Shown here: piece by piece, positions 27,701 through 40,529 of the stretch
Layout: every line of letters starts with the position of its first letter
Numbering within the stretch: the first letter of the stretch is position 1
Assembly (NCBI GenBank): GCA_946699065.1
Contig: CAMPDV010001523.1
Span: forward strand, 41,077 to 105,076
DNA from: Loxodes magnus
Taxonomy: Eukaryota; Ciliophora; Karyorelictea; Loxodida; Loxodidae
Direction of reading: 5' to 3'
DNA: 64,000 nucleotides
Translations under genes and position numbers: made by a program
Notes under the pieces: generated by a model
What the model was told of the DNA's origin: nothing
Database searches by the model: none
What the model saw: only the letters and a program-made list of their open reading frames with translations

Positions 27701-27713
27701 GACAAGTTAGTGA
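21764..27713 (+). CDS. Non-LTR retrotransposon polyprotein (APE endonuclease + reverse transcriptase)
   Basis: One long reading frame of roughly 1,980 codons encodes a LINE-type protein that would nick target DNA and reverse-transcribe its own RNA. Residues 1 to about 610 are Gln/Asn-rich with no recognised domain. An AP-endonuclease-like domain spans about 23,640-24,430, with FSINETW (Trp is TGA), LMGDFNA and DTDHFPI. The reverse transcriptase spans about 25,100-26,300, with KNDWKHWRPIAL, IDVEKMFNTIN (motif A), LQGSSHGPVLA (motif B) and LADDLLLI (motif C). A CxC...H...C cluster at 26,859-26,903 resembles the usual C-terminal zinc knuckle. Between the domains the frame moves at about 24,850. 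Removing a 16-base GT...AG segment (24837-24852) restores it; otherwise there is a one-base frameshift. The end is placed at TGA 27711, followed by TGA 27720. Leu replaces the usual Tyr/Phe of the YADD motif. Confidence 0.85.
24837..24852 (+). other. Possible 16-base intron, or frameshift site, in the LINE gene
   Basis: GTAAAAATAGGCTAAG lies exactly where the endonuclease frame stops making sense and the RT-linker frame begins. Its removal yields a continuous protein. Retrotransposons that replicate through RNA would normally lose a spliced intron, so a one-base indel in the nearby A-run is an equally good reading. Confidence 0.35.
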
Positions 27714-28017
27714 ATAATATGAATAAGCTATATCTAATTTTAAAATACTTCTAACTGGTATAATATTAATAGATTTTTTAAAGCATCAAGATCTCTAGTT
27801 ACTTATAAAGAAAGTTAGTTTGATACTTAGAGCTTTTCTTCTACAGCTTTTTTAATAAAAATAGTATTTTAGATAGCCTAAGAGCTATTTGATGGTATCT
27901 AGAGTAATTTTATTTTAATATATATTTCTAGGTTTATTAAATCTTTTTAATAGTGAAGATGATTAGGTAAAATAAGAGAAATTAAAGAATAAATATTTAT
28001 CTGAGTAGTAAATTTAT
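27714..28017 (+). other. 3' tail of the LINE and junction with the outer inverted segment
   Basis: AT-rich sequence without a gene. The part up to about 27,838 recurs, inverted, at about 50,578-50,700, so it belongs to the retrotransposon 3' end. No clear poly(A) tail or simple 3' repeat is visible before the inverted segment starts near 28,018. Confidence 0.45.
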
Positions 28018-30002
28018 TAAAAATGCTTTGCGGTTTAACAGTAACACTTTGGACTTTAAGTCAGGCAATAAAATTTTATTCTCAATGAGGTGACATTTTC
28101 TTAAAAATGAAAAAGTGAAGATAAAGGAAATATATTATTGATAATATAAAAGAAAACATTTATTTTAAAGCTACAGATATTGAAGTAAAAATAGACTCTT
28201 ATACCTTTAACTAAGATTATCTATATTCAAAAGCTTAAAAAAATCTTTATTTACCTCTAATAATATGATTCAGTTTATCCTATTTCATATTTTATTATCT
28301 ATACTAACTATTGCTTAATCAAATAGTTATAACTAAGAATAAAATTATCATACAAGGAAGTTTTAAATTAATACTTTGATAAATTATCTTGCTTTATGAT
28401 ATATAAATTAATAAGGAAAATAACTAGCAAATTTAGTTTGTAATTTAGCTTATTAAGTAGTATTATTTCTATTTATAATGCTAGATTTAAAGATAATATA
28501 CTTTAATAAGTTTTATTAATTAATATATCTATTTTAAAGTATCTTAGTTTAGACTTTAAATATATTACTTAATCTTTTTATTTTAAATAAGGAAATAAAA
28601 AGGATTTTAATTTCAATCTAAAGGTACACCTTTTCTATGTTTTCTTCCTTTTAGATAAAATTTGTTGGCTTCTTTCTTCTTAATTTACTCTCTTCTTCCT
28701 CTTCTTATGAGTGTTCATTTAATGATTCTTCCCGTTTGATTCATTTGAATCTCCTTTTATCAACTTTTTAACTACTTGATCAGAAATAAATAGATATCTT
28801 AATAATTTTTGAATTTGAGACAAATAAGCTTTTGAATGTAGGAATTGAGGTTCTATAATGTTTCTTCTTATCTTCTAAATAAGATTTTTTTATAAGATCT
28901 CAAGATAAAATTCAATTACTTTACTAAGAATTTCTTTTATCTTTAGCTATCTTTAATTACTAATTTAGAAAAAGAAAGATCTTTCTTTAATTACTTCTAA
29001 ACTTAGCATCTTTTAAGCTTTTATTTAACTATCAAGGTAATAGAATGGAAGAATTTTAATTTCCTAGTTAATTGTAAAAACCACTGGAAGAAGTCAAAAA
29101 GAGACTACAAATTATTTTCAGGTCTTAAAGAAGTTAGCCAATTCGGTACCTATACTACAGCCAATCAGTTGGCTCCTTGAGTTTTTATTTAGTTCTATTT
29201 ATTTGATGCAGCTTATCGATCCTTATTGGCTCCAATTACTACTTCCTAAATATCTCTCTCTATTATCTCATAGGTCTTAATAAGCTGGCTTTCCTCTTTA
29301 GCTTAGTAATCTTAGGACTATAAAGAGAAACTTCGACTTGAAGCAGAAAACTCAAGACGTGTAGTAGGGAAGAATAAATAGATCTGAGAAGATTCCTTAT
29401 AATCTATGAAATAAATAAATAAAACCGACTGAATTTCCTTTTTATAAGCAACAAAGATAAGTATAAAATACAAAAATATCAAGAAAATAATTCTTTCAGC
29501 ACTAAGTTTAGGAAGATTATATGCTAGTTAGATGAATAGTATATATGAAGTAGATATTGAGCTATTTTCTTTAATTCTAGATAAATGCTTCATCATTATG
29601 AAAGGAATAAAAGATACTATAATTATATCAAAAAGAATAGGGCCAAATATTAGAAATCCTTGATGTTCTTCTCGTTAAATTATGAAAAGCTTATCTAGCT
29701 TTATCACGATACTTCCTACATTTACTTATGCAACAAATGTTTCATATAGCACACTAAGAAGCGAGATAAGTAACCTTAGTAGAGTGATTCTGATAGCTCC
29801 TACACAAATGACAGGCAACTTAACACTAAAAATTAGTCTTTATTAAAGCTTAGCCTGCTGAAAATACTATCAGCAGATTCTCACTGTTGAATCTTGCTTC
29901 TGTCAACAAGTTTTCGATTCTGTTTTCTTTAAATTAACTTCCAACTAAACTAACTAATTCTGCTTTAAGGATTATAGATTCTAATACTAAGTAATTTTTA
30001 TT
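28018..30002 (-). repeat. Outer inverted segment next to unit B
   Basis: Reverse complement of 19578-21520, with small indels such as an extra block near 28,380-28,410. It joins without interruption to the left arm of unit B at 30003. No gene recognised. Confidence 0.85.
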
Positions 30003-33000
30003 TAGAAGCTAGAAAAACTAAGTTTCTTAGATCCTAAAATACTTTATTAGCTTAAACTTTTAAATGAAGTAGTCTTTATAAAAGTAGTGGCTATTATAGT
30101 AAAGATAAATAATAGGTTTATTAGAAGCATAGAGATAGTAAAATAGGTAAATTAAGCATTAATAAGCTTAGTTTATATATAAGAGTCTATCTTTTTAATT
30201 AAGCAGTCTAGACTTACAATGATTAGCTTACCTTATAAAAATAAATTTAAAGCTAGAAAATCTCTTAAGTACTTATGATTAAATCCTTTGATTATAAATT
30301 ATAATAATCCTTCTAAATATCATTAATAGGTATAAATTAACTAGTTCCATTAATTAAAGATAAGCTTTATTTGATGCTTAATATACCTAAGAGGTATCTA
30401 ATATATTCTAAATAGGTTAATCTAGTTATCTTATAGAATAGTAAAAGATACTAAAGATACAAAGATAATAAAGATAGTAGTAGAGTATATGGTAAGTATA
30501 GCTTAACTATCTATAATGTAATAGTATCTTATACTATTGCAGCATTCATACCTTAGTCCTTATGCCTTCTTTAGTTTACCTCTATTTAATTAAACTGCTT
30601 TTATACTTACTAGTTCATTAGAACATTCTTATTTCATTACTACTATGCCTCATTTATTTCAATCACTTTATAAATATTATAAAAGTAACCTAAACCAGAT
30701 TAAAAATACCAGGCACCTCCTGATTCACCATACTTGGGTAAAACAGAAGCAGAATTTTGGAAAGAGATATCTGATTCTAGTGTTTAGCAAGTAACTAAAG
30801 GCTCTTAATTATAAGTAAATAGAATCTAATAGAACATTTTAGAATAAGAGTAATAACTATGTCAGAGCAGGTAAGAAACCAGACTGCTTATTTTGAAATC
30901 ATTTATTAAGAGAACTTTCACTATCTTACAGTTGTTTTAGAAGAGCAGACTTATGCTTAAAATTAATCTAGCTTCGTATTTAAATTTCAATCCAGTGGTT
31001 AATTAAAGACTGAGCTTTAATGAACCTATCAAGTAAAACAATAAAAATATATAAATAAATCAAGATTCAATAAGAAGAAAAACTAATTAAGACTTAAACA
31101 AAATAAGTTCAAAAGCTAAAGAAATGAAAAATACTACAACCAATCTAACATTTAATAATAATCCAAAAACTTTGACTATTTACGAAAGAAGAAAACACTA
31201 AGATTAGAAAAAGATTTAGAATCTCCTGACTCAAAAGAATAGGATTATATGAAATATAATGAAAGGACTAAACGTTAATCCACAAGGAATCTATATAATG
31301 TTAAAAGTAACAATATGACCTTCCTAGTTGTATAGTGCTGATTGTTTAATTAGAGCTTGGATATAATCATCCACTAATATAAAAATAAAGCTAAAAGATG
31401 GTTAATATCAAAGAAGATAGCTAACTAAGTTTAAAATTAAATATATTAATTCTTAATCTTTTTATTGATTAATTTCCTAATAACAATGACAGATCCTTGA
31501 TTTAAAATTAGCACATCTTCATTATATAAAAACCATATTAAAATGATTTTTTAACTTCTAAATTATTATAAGTCTAATAAAGTATCAATGCTAATACTTC
31601 TTTATACTTTTACTAAGTTATTTTAATTTTAAATTTAAAGATTTTAGCTAAATAGACATTTATAGCATTTTAATATTTATTAATAGACTATTACTAATAT
31701 CTTTATAAGTTACCCTTTTAATAATAGATTTATCTTATTATTATTAAACTTACTAAAGTCTAGCAAATAATAAGATATTAAGATATTAAGTTTGCTAATA
31801 TCCGCTTCTCATTTTATACTAATATCAAAATATACTTATGATTGATATTCTAATCTAAGCTTTATCAGTTTATCCTTTATTATGTTAAGTTTTTTATTGC
31901 TAGGTCTAATTTAAATAGCTATACGTTAGCATTCTATTATTTTCTTAATCAGTTCAGAGTAATTCCTTTCTTATTGTAGAAAGAAAAGTTGCTTGGAATA
32001 TGCTTTATTTAAAGCAAGTTCTTTTCTTTTAAAGGCTTCATTATTTGAAAGATTAACTTATGGCTTAGTTCAAATCTTAAATTTCTTCTTTTCTCTACCC
32101 AGTAACTTAAGAGAATCTTCTTTAATTGCAAAGGCAATATTCAGATCAGGATTTACTTTGATAAATATGTTTAAACATTCTGTAGCTTCATCATATTTCC
32201 TAGTCTTCTTACTGTTGCTCTTTTATAACTACAGGCAATAGCATTATTAGGATTTACCTAAAGAGCTACATTAATCTCAGTAGCTTCTTCATTCTTATTT
32301 AAGCTTCTCAGTACTATGCCTTTACTACATTTAGAACCAACAAGCATAGGATCTAGTCTTATAATATTGCTCAAGTGCTTGATTTCTCCTTCAAGTTTAT
32401 TAATCTTTAATTAAGCAAATCCTACATTATATTGAGCAGAAGCAAAAGGAATTGAGGTTTATAGGTTAACTATAGCCTTGAATCTCTTCTTGACTGTTTG
32501 TTGTAAAGTAATTGGTTATTAGAATAGAATGTAGCTAAGGATTAAGCTTAGTAGATAAGGTAGAAAAGTAATAATGATAATAGCCTTGATTACTATAGCT
32601 CTCCTTTGTATGGTATAGGTAAAATAAATTGAAAGAGCATTAAATCTATGATCCGTATTTGATTTTTGAAGTAAGTTGGCTGTGAGTAAGTACTGAGAAG
32701 TAAATAATTAGTATCTGTAGGTATAGTTGTTTACAAAAGGTTGTTGGTAATTTGTTAGAAGCATAGTAATTTAGCTGTATTATATAATAACTAAATATTA
32801 GATTTAATTTGATATTATATCTTAAATATCTTAAAGCTGATTAGATTATAGTATTAATAGCTTTAATTAAAGTAAGCTATACAAGCTTGTTAATATACTT
32901 AGAATTAAATTAAAGTTATTTCATTATAATAGTTTACTATCTGCTTAACTAATTATTATCCTGGCTATTTACATTTCTTAGCTCTTTAGTATTATTAATC

Positions 33001-34030
33001 ACTATTTAAATTAAAATATCCATTATATCCTTCTTAGTTTGTCTGTATTTTATTATATTGCTTAGCTATTATTAAGGATATAAGTAACTAGTTATTAAAT
33101 AGTACCATTATAGTTATATATTAGCTAGTTAGTATCTTTAGTTATTATACTTCAATAGATTCTACAAACCTAACTAATACCTTTACTAAACAACTTTAGT
33201 TCTATACCTTTATTTACCTAACTTACTGCTTCTATCTTCATCAGACTTAAAACCATTTTTACTAACTATAGAGATATTGCTTGGGATTATATATTAAGAG
33301 TTAATTTGCCTTAGATCCATTTTCTTACCTTATAACCATTTACATATTACTACCGCTCCTTTAGATCCTCTTCTTCACAATAAATGCAATCTCTTTTACT
33401 TCATAATTTAAGACATATGATACTTCTAAAAAGTCTACTATCTTTACTTTAGGCTAAATAGAAGATTATTTAGCAAAAGACAAATAGAGACTAGAAAGTT
33501 GATAGAGAGATTCAATAAAACAAGATAAGTTTGGATATAAAGAACAGAATTAGGAATTGTTTAGCTAAGGAAACAACCTGCGCCAATAGAATTTTTGCAT
33601 AGTAAAATGTTAGCTTAATGCTATAAAATAATTATCTACTACTAGAGTATTAACTATTATAATAGCTTAAGCTAGTAGATATCTTTAACATTAGTAATCC
33701 TTTGCTGCCATATAATATTAATGATACCAATACAGTCTTTAATTATAATTAATACTAAAGAATATAACTTTTAAGTCTAAAGCTTATATTTTTAAATATC
33801 TTATAATATGAGTTTGCTTATTATGGACTAACATAATAATAATAAAATAATCTTAAATAAATAAGTTTTCTAGCTAAAGAGAAAATGATTCATTTATAAA
33901 GATATTTAATTAAAGCTAAATTTATATAAAGAATAAGCTAATTTGTTTAATTTCGTTTAATTATACAATAACTTAATTATAATAGCTAATCCTAAGAACT
34001 TAAGTCTAAATTAAAACTGGATTTAATGTT
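30003..34030 (+). repeat. Left arm of palindromic unit B
   Basis: Near-identical to 1-4030 and inverted relative to 45410-49436. Differences from copy A are scattered substitutions and short indels. Apart from the TPR remnant there is no recognised gene. Confidence 0.85.
31930..32540 (-). pseudogene. TPR-repeat protein remnant in left arm B
   Basis: Same minus-strand TPR periodicity as in left arm A, with the same one-base frame break at the LG/YDEA boundary. The plus-strand frame 31993-32241 is a shadow of it. Confidence 0.55.
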
Positions 34031-35689
34031 TATATATGTATCTTCTGACTTTAACCAGAAGAGATAGAATAGGCTTAATTTTATAAAATCTCAAATATGC
34101 TTAATCAGCAAAAATTTAACTTAATTAAGTTAATATAAAATTTTTTTAGTTATAGACTCTAAGGAAAACATGCAAGATGATAAAAAATAAAGAGCTGAAT
34201 GTTAGAACTTACACCTTTGTTATCTACAACCTTAAGAATTATATTAGTTATTACTCAAATTGTCTTACTTTTAAAGGTTTATAACTAATATAAGGTTAGA
34301 GAATTAAATTGAATTTGGCGATTGAAATAAAGTTTTTTAGATCAAAACTTTTTCTAAATTAAGGGTCTTTCTTATTTGATATCTTCAAAAACGATTAAAG
34401 TTTCTACTAATATTATAAAATCAAATTTTAAAAGTTGGTAGCAATATAAAAAGATTGATCTAGCAAAGAAAATATAAAGAACAGATAATTGTTTTACTAA
34501 GATACTTTAAGAGGTAACTTTTTAATTACTAGATTGATACTTATAGCTTTAAAAAATTATTATATGATGTAGTAGAAGATTAAATAATATATTGCTCTTA
34601 TGAACTTAAGATTGCACTTTAAATCTTAACTTCTACTATGATATAAATTCATCTTCTTGGGGTAACTAACTTTATTGTTGTCTCTTTTATTTTTGGCTGA
34701 GTCCTTTTATCGATTTACCATGCCACAGAATTAATTTTTATCATCAATTTTTATGGAAATCTTTAGCTTCGAGTCCAGAAACCCAGTTTTCTATTCGATT
34801 TTCTTAAAAAAGGTTCAAAAATAGGTAGTAGTGAGTGACTAAATTTAAGTTTCAGTAATATTATGGTTCTCTAATATTAAAAGCCATTCCTTCCTGCATT
34901 TAATGTTTATGCCTTTCTATACCTGTTGTTTAAAATACCTTCCAAGTATTAATCTTCATAACTTATTTTAAATGACTGGCTAAGTTAATTTAGAGTTACC
35001 ATGCTTCAAAAAATATTGAATATCCAACATAATGAGTTAGCTACCTATAAATCTCAATTATAAATAGCTGCATTTATTTTTTTACCTTAGTAAAGTTGTA
35101 CAAGGGTCTTATGTTTATTTTACTTAGTGTTCCATATGGTGTATAAATGTAATTGTCACCTTATTTCTTTCATTAGTACATTTATCTGATTCATATAAAA
35201 AGATATGAGACAGAAAAATAGTAAGCATTATATATAAAAGAACAGCTTATTTTAGGCATATTGCTGCTAGATCTAATGGTAAAAAGTCTTAAAAATTCTA
35301 GTATACTGATGTATTACAATTACCTTTATTTAATTTATATCTAAATTAAAGCAAATTTAGTTATAGAGTTTTATAAGCATAGCTAATTAACTAGCTATAT
35401 AATTCATATTTCTATACAAAAATCATTCTATAATTGTTAGGCCTCATTTTATTATAGCTCTACTATTCTTTTATATTTCTCCTACTACTTAATCAAGCTA
35501 GTAATCTTATGAAATTAGTTAGAACCTTAATTTAATGCTTGTACATTTACCTTTATTGAGATATCCATATTAAATATAAACATAACTTTATCCTTATTTT
35601 TAAAGACTATCATTTATAAACGAATGACTTTAATAAGCATTAGCCTATTAAACTAAACTTAGATATTTTATTTTCTTAGCATTTTATAA
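34031..35689. other. Loop spacer upstream of cysteine-rich gene B
   Basis: Counterpart of 4031-5689, nearly identical. Small indels (for example one extra base near 34,719) fall inside the minus-strand stretch that reads open in copy A, which weakens the idea that it is a functioning gene. Confidence 0.35.
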
Positions 35690-38600
35690 ATGTCGTTAAA
35701 AGTCCTTCTCATATCTCTACTCGTAATATTCTAAGTTGGCGCCTTAGAATTCTTTGATATTCTAGATCCTAACGTTCCAACTTTTGGTTCCCCTGATATT
35801 CCAAGTGCTAAAAAACGTTTTTCTGCTTATGATTTTGATCCTTCTGGATAAACTTAGTTTAGCATTTCCTCCTGGATAAAGTTCGATTAAAATCCATAAA
35901 ATACCTATAATTGAGGAGTTTTCTTAGATTTAAATAAAGATTATATTAATTTTTTTGAACTTGTTTTATTATAAGCTAAGCCTGATTATACTAAGCTTAT
36001 AGTCCAAAAGAAAACGAATGGCATCTCAGAGTAAATATATAATAACGTTACTTTTGTTAGTGATATTTGAGTATTTGTATCTGTTTCAGTTTATCAAAGT
36101 GGACAAGTTATATCCTATATAACTCATTCAAAAATGAATAATTAGTTGCAAGCAGCAGCTAAAAATTTTACACCAATAATAACGCTTAATTCAAACAGTT
36201 TTATTTATTAGGGTAGCTTCGAATAAAGTTTTAATTATAGAGGATATTAGTTTTCCTTAAGGTACTATAAAAATCAATTTTTATCAATTTAAGATTGATT
36301 AACTATTTTAAATCAGCCTTATCAAGGATTTACTTCTTTACCTTCTCCTTAATGTCATGCTAATTGTTCCAAATGCTTTTGAACTAATATAACTAATTGC
36401 TTATAATGCTACTAGAATTGAACATTTCAGAGTGACTAATGTGTGTGTGCATTAAAAGTTACTAAAGAAAAAATTTGCAGCTAAACTTGTCCTAGTACTT
36501 AACAAGATAGCAACAATGATAATTACTGTGACTTTTGTAATGTAACTTTAATTAACTGTGAAGAGTGTAATCAACTGGGAGATATCTGTACTAAATGCCC
36601 AAACTAATATTACCTTCTTAATAATAAGTGTATTTCTTGCTAAATATATGACTAGTATTGTGTAAGTTGTAACTCCTCTGTTTGTATTTCTTGTTTGAAT
36701 GGTAAAAAACTTACAAATAAGAAATGTTAAGATTAATGCTAAATTAATGAGTAAGACGCTGATAATGACGGAATATGTTAAGCCTGCTAAAAGTAGTGAA
36801 GTAACTGCTAGAATTGTAGTGATGTGAAGTGCTTAGAATGCGAGTAAGGATATTATCTGTAAAACTAATAATGTAAATAATGCTACACTTTAATATAAAA
36901 CTGTTCAAAATGTTCTTAAGATGGAGCTATTTGCTATCAATGTTTAGATAAACTTTTTTTATATAATAATTAATGCTTAGAAACATGTCCTTCAAGTACT
37001 TATGAAGAAACAGATTTTTCATGTTAGAGTTGCGGTATAAAAATTTAAAAATGTTAATTTTGTTCTAGTTCAGGTGTTATTTGTTAGATGTGCTTAGATG
37101 CTTATTATTTATATAATAATTAATGCTTAGAAGCTTGTCCTTCAAGTACTTATGAAGAAATAGATTTTTCATGTTAGAATTGCAATATAAAAATTTAAAA
37201 ATGCTAGTTATGTTCAAGCTCTGGAGATGTTTGTTATAAATGTTTGAATGGCTATTATTTATATAACAATTAGTGTTTTTAAACTTGTCTTAAAGGAACT
37301 TACTAAGATACTAATTAAACTTGCTAAAGTTGTAACTCCTAAATTAAATATTGCAATTTTTGTTCTATATCAGGACAAATTTGTGAATAATGCTTAAAAT
37401 CATTTTATCTATATAATAATTAATGTATTGAAAATTGCCCTTCTGGAACTTATAAAGATTAAGATTCAAATTGCTAAAATTGTAGCTCCTAAATTTAAAA
37501 TTGCTTGATATGTTCGGACACAGGAAACATCTGTAATAAGTGTCAAGAAAGGTATTATTTATATAATAATAAATGCTTTCAAGACTGTCCCACTGAAACA
37601 TACTAACAATCAGATTTTACTTGTTAAGAATGTAATTTGAAGATTAGTAATTGTAAAGTTTGTTCTAAGAAAGGAGATTTATGCTACAGATGTCAAGAAT
37701 CATTTATCCTATATAGTAATTAATGTGTTGATTCATGTCCAATAGAAACCTATCAAAGTGATTTCACTTGCTTAAGATGTGATTCTAAAATTAAAAATTG
37801 TAAGTTATGCTCTTATGACGGTGAGAGTTGCTATGAATGCTAAGATACATTTAAGATTTTTAATAATACATGTGTTGATAGTTGTCCATAGGGTACTTTT
37901 TAAAATGGCAGCATTTTTTGCAAAAGTTGTGATTCAAAAGTAAGAAATTGTGAGTAATGTTCATTTAACGGAGAGGTTTGCTTAAGATGCCAGTAGCCGT
38001 TTGTTCTATATAATAACTCTTGTATCGGAAGTTGTCCTAGTTGAACTTATTAAGATTCTAACTTTATTTGCTAAAACTGTAACTAAAAATTTAGAAATTG
38101 TTACTTATGCTCAGAAAATGGAGATAGCTGCCATTAGTGCTAAGAAACATGAGATTTATACCAAAATTAGTGTGCTAAAAACTGTTCAGCTGATTAGAAT
38201 TTTGACTCTATTTGCTAAACCTGTCGCTAAAAAACTTAAGCTTGCTAGTTATGCTCTTAAGATGGAAAAACTTGCAATAAGTGTTAAGGATAATATCTAC
38301 TTATAGATAATAAATGTGTTGAAAGTTGCCCTGATGAGTCTTTTTAAGGCTAAGATTAAACATGTAGAAGCTGTGACTATAAATTTAAAAACTGCTAATC
38401 ATGTTCTAAGTATGGGGAATAATGCCTAACATGTAAAGCTAATTACCATATTAAGTAGTCAAACACTACAGTTAGCTGTGTTGAGGACTGCAAAGAAAAT
38501 GAAATAGAAGTAAATGGAGTTTGTTGGACATGCGAATTACTAAGATTATGCTATAGTTACTTTATTAATGAAACTTCGGAAACAGAAGGTGTTTAATGTC

Positions 38601-40529
38601 CTAAAAGCGTTTAGTATTAATAGATACTTTAGTAATGTAACCAGTAGAATGAAGAAGCCTAAGAAAGTGAAGAAGATGAATAATAATAAAATTAAACAAT
38701 TGATAGTGAAATAGCTTAATATAGTAGCTTAGAAGACTTCAATATTACAAATTAAGTAAAGAGTTTAATTGAATCTACTTATAACTTTTAAGAATATACA
38801 TCTTATGGTACTTTAATAGGAAATGCTGTGGTTGTATCTACTTTTATGATAAACTCTTCGGTTTCTTTATCCGGTATGACCTTTCTTTTATAAGTTCTAT
38901 TTATTACGTAGCTAATTCTATTAAATGCATTTATAAACGTAGAAAGAACAGAAAACTTGAAGGCTTATTTCTATATGAGCTTTAATAACAATAATCCAGT
39001 TTGTGGAGTTAACAACAATAACTTTCTGTCTTTAGATTTGGATTCTAGAAAGCTTCTAGTGGAAAAATAGATTTACGTGCTACTAAATTACACAAGCTAC
39101 ACTTTACTTTCGAATCTCAAAAGTGGCCTTTTTATACTAGTAATTCTTTTTGGACTTGATTTCTTGCTTAAAATACTAGGAAAGTATAAAGCTAAGATTG
39201 AAAAGTTAAGAACTAAACTGACCAATAGAAATTACATATCAGTAATTTATAACCTTAAGACACTACAAATAAATATAGCTGCTATGTTACAGCTCTAGCA
39301 TTTTAACTTAAGCGATTGGTATGTTGCTCTTAACTCCTTTCTTGCTATCGCTGTTCTAGTAAGTTATTTATTTTATTTAGCTGATATAAATATCTTGTAT
39401 TGCTCATAGTTTCTATGTAGTAAAGAAATACTTCGATTTAAAGTAAAAATATAGCGCAGACTAGAATGAATAGATAAAAGAAAAAATGGATCAAATAAAG
39501 GAGAAGTATATCATATATTTCGACAAGAAAGAGCAAAATAACTTAATCTAAGCTTCTTTCTAAGCTCTTTTCTCAATAAGAAGGCTTTTCTTTGCCTTTT
39601 CAATCATCATATTTTCTGAGATTTAGATCCTCTAAATATCCCTTTAAATTATCAACTGCTTAGTTTGACTTTTTTATGTAGTACTCTACAAACCTTTTTC
39701 AAGCTCTCTTTCTTTATTCTAAGAAGTTTATGGAGAGTTAGTTCTAATCTTCGTCTTTTTCTTTAACTTCTACTTCTGAAACAACAGGGATGCTATATAA
39801 TCAAGCGAACTAAACTAAGAGGCTGATGACTATGGAACAATAATCATATATTTGTGCTGCACATTTTCAGTTGGCTCATTGTGTGCATCAATAATTTTGA
39901 TTTTTGTAGAACTTTATCAAGCATTAAAAAGCAAAAAATCAAATAAAATCTCTTAAAAAGAATAAGCCAAAGAAGCTAGTAAACTGGAAGCCATAAATGA
40001 AAAGAGTTAGTTTCAATAAGAATAAAATAGATAAAACTTTACTTGTACAAGGGATATTTTGCATTAAACTGAGTAAATCAAATAAGAAATCGTGTTGGGT
40101 GACTAAAGGGAAGAAGAGCTAAAAATATGTATTAAAGAGACTTAACAATCATATAAATTGTTTTATCAGATTTTTTCAACTAAACTATTATAAAAATTAT
40201 CCTTATTTCAGCGATTCAAAAAGCTTTTGAATTTTTTAGTCAGGCAAACACAAAAATCTATATATTTAAAATTAGAAACCTTTAGAATAATTAAGGATAT
40301 TTTATTCTATTTTTCCATATTTTTACATCGTTAATATACTCAATTATAAAACTTCCAACTTACCAATATTTCTTCATTAGCTTTTCGCAAATATTCTTAT
40401 TTAACTTCTTTCTATCGAAGATAAATAAGCTTTTTTTAATTCTTCTCCTTCTTTCCACTTCCACACTAGAGCTTATACTTATAAGTCAAATTCCTTCACG
40501 AAATATAATTCCTTAAATTTATAAATTGA
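35690..40529 (+). CDS. Cysteine-rich repeat membrane protein, copy B
   Basis: Same architecture as the copy at 5690: signal-peptide-like start, laminin-G-like N-terminal domain, cysteine-rich cassettes, multi-pass C-terminus with a charged cytosolic part, and an intron (39359-39380) joining the last two frames. It has one 50-residue cassette fewer. Differences are clustered. Bases 36,148-36,235 carry about a dozen amino-acid changes against copy A with almost no silent change, while the following 480 bases are identical; a second cluster lies in the cassettes at about 36,720-37,270. That suggests diversification or gene conversion of an exposed ectodomain rather than neutral decay. The frame stays open through every difference, so both copies look functional. 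The end is set at the TGA matching 10672 and is tentative. Confidence 0.8.
39359..39380 (+). other. 22-base intron in cysteine-rich gene copy B
   Basis: GTAAGT at the start and TTTAG at the end, as at 9509-9525 but five bases longer. Since five is not a multiple of three, the frame would be destroyed if this were exon, yet the sequence on both sides is otherwise the same as in copy A. Confidence 0.85.
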
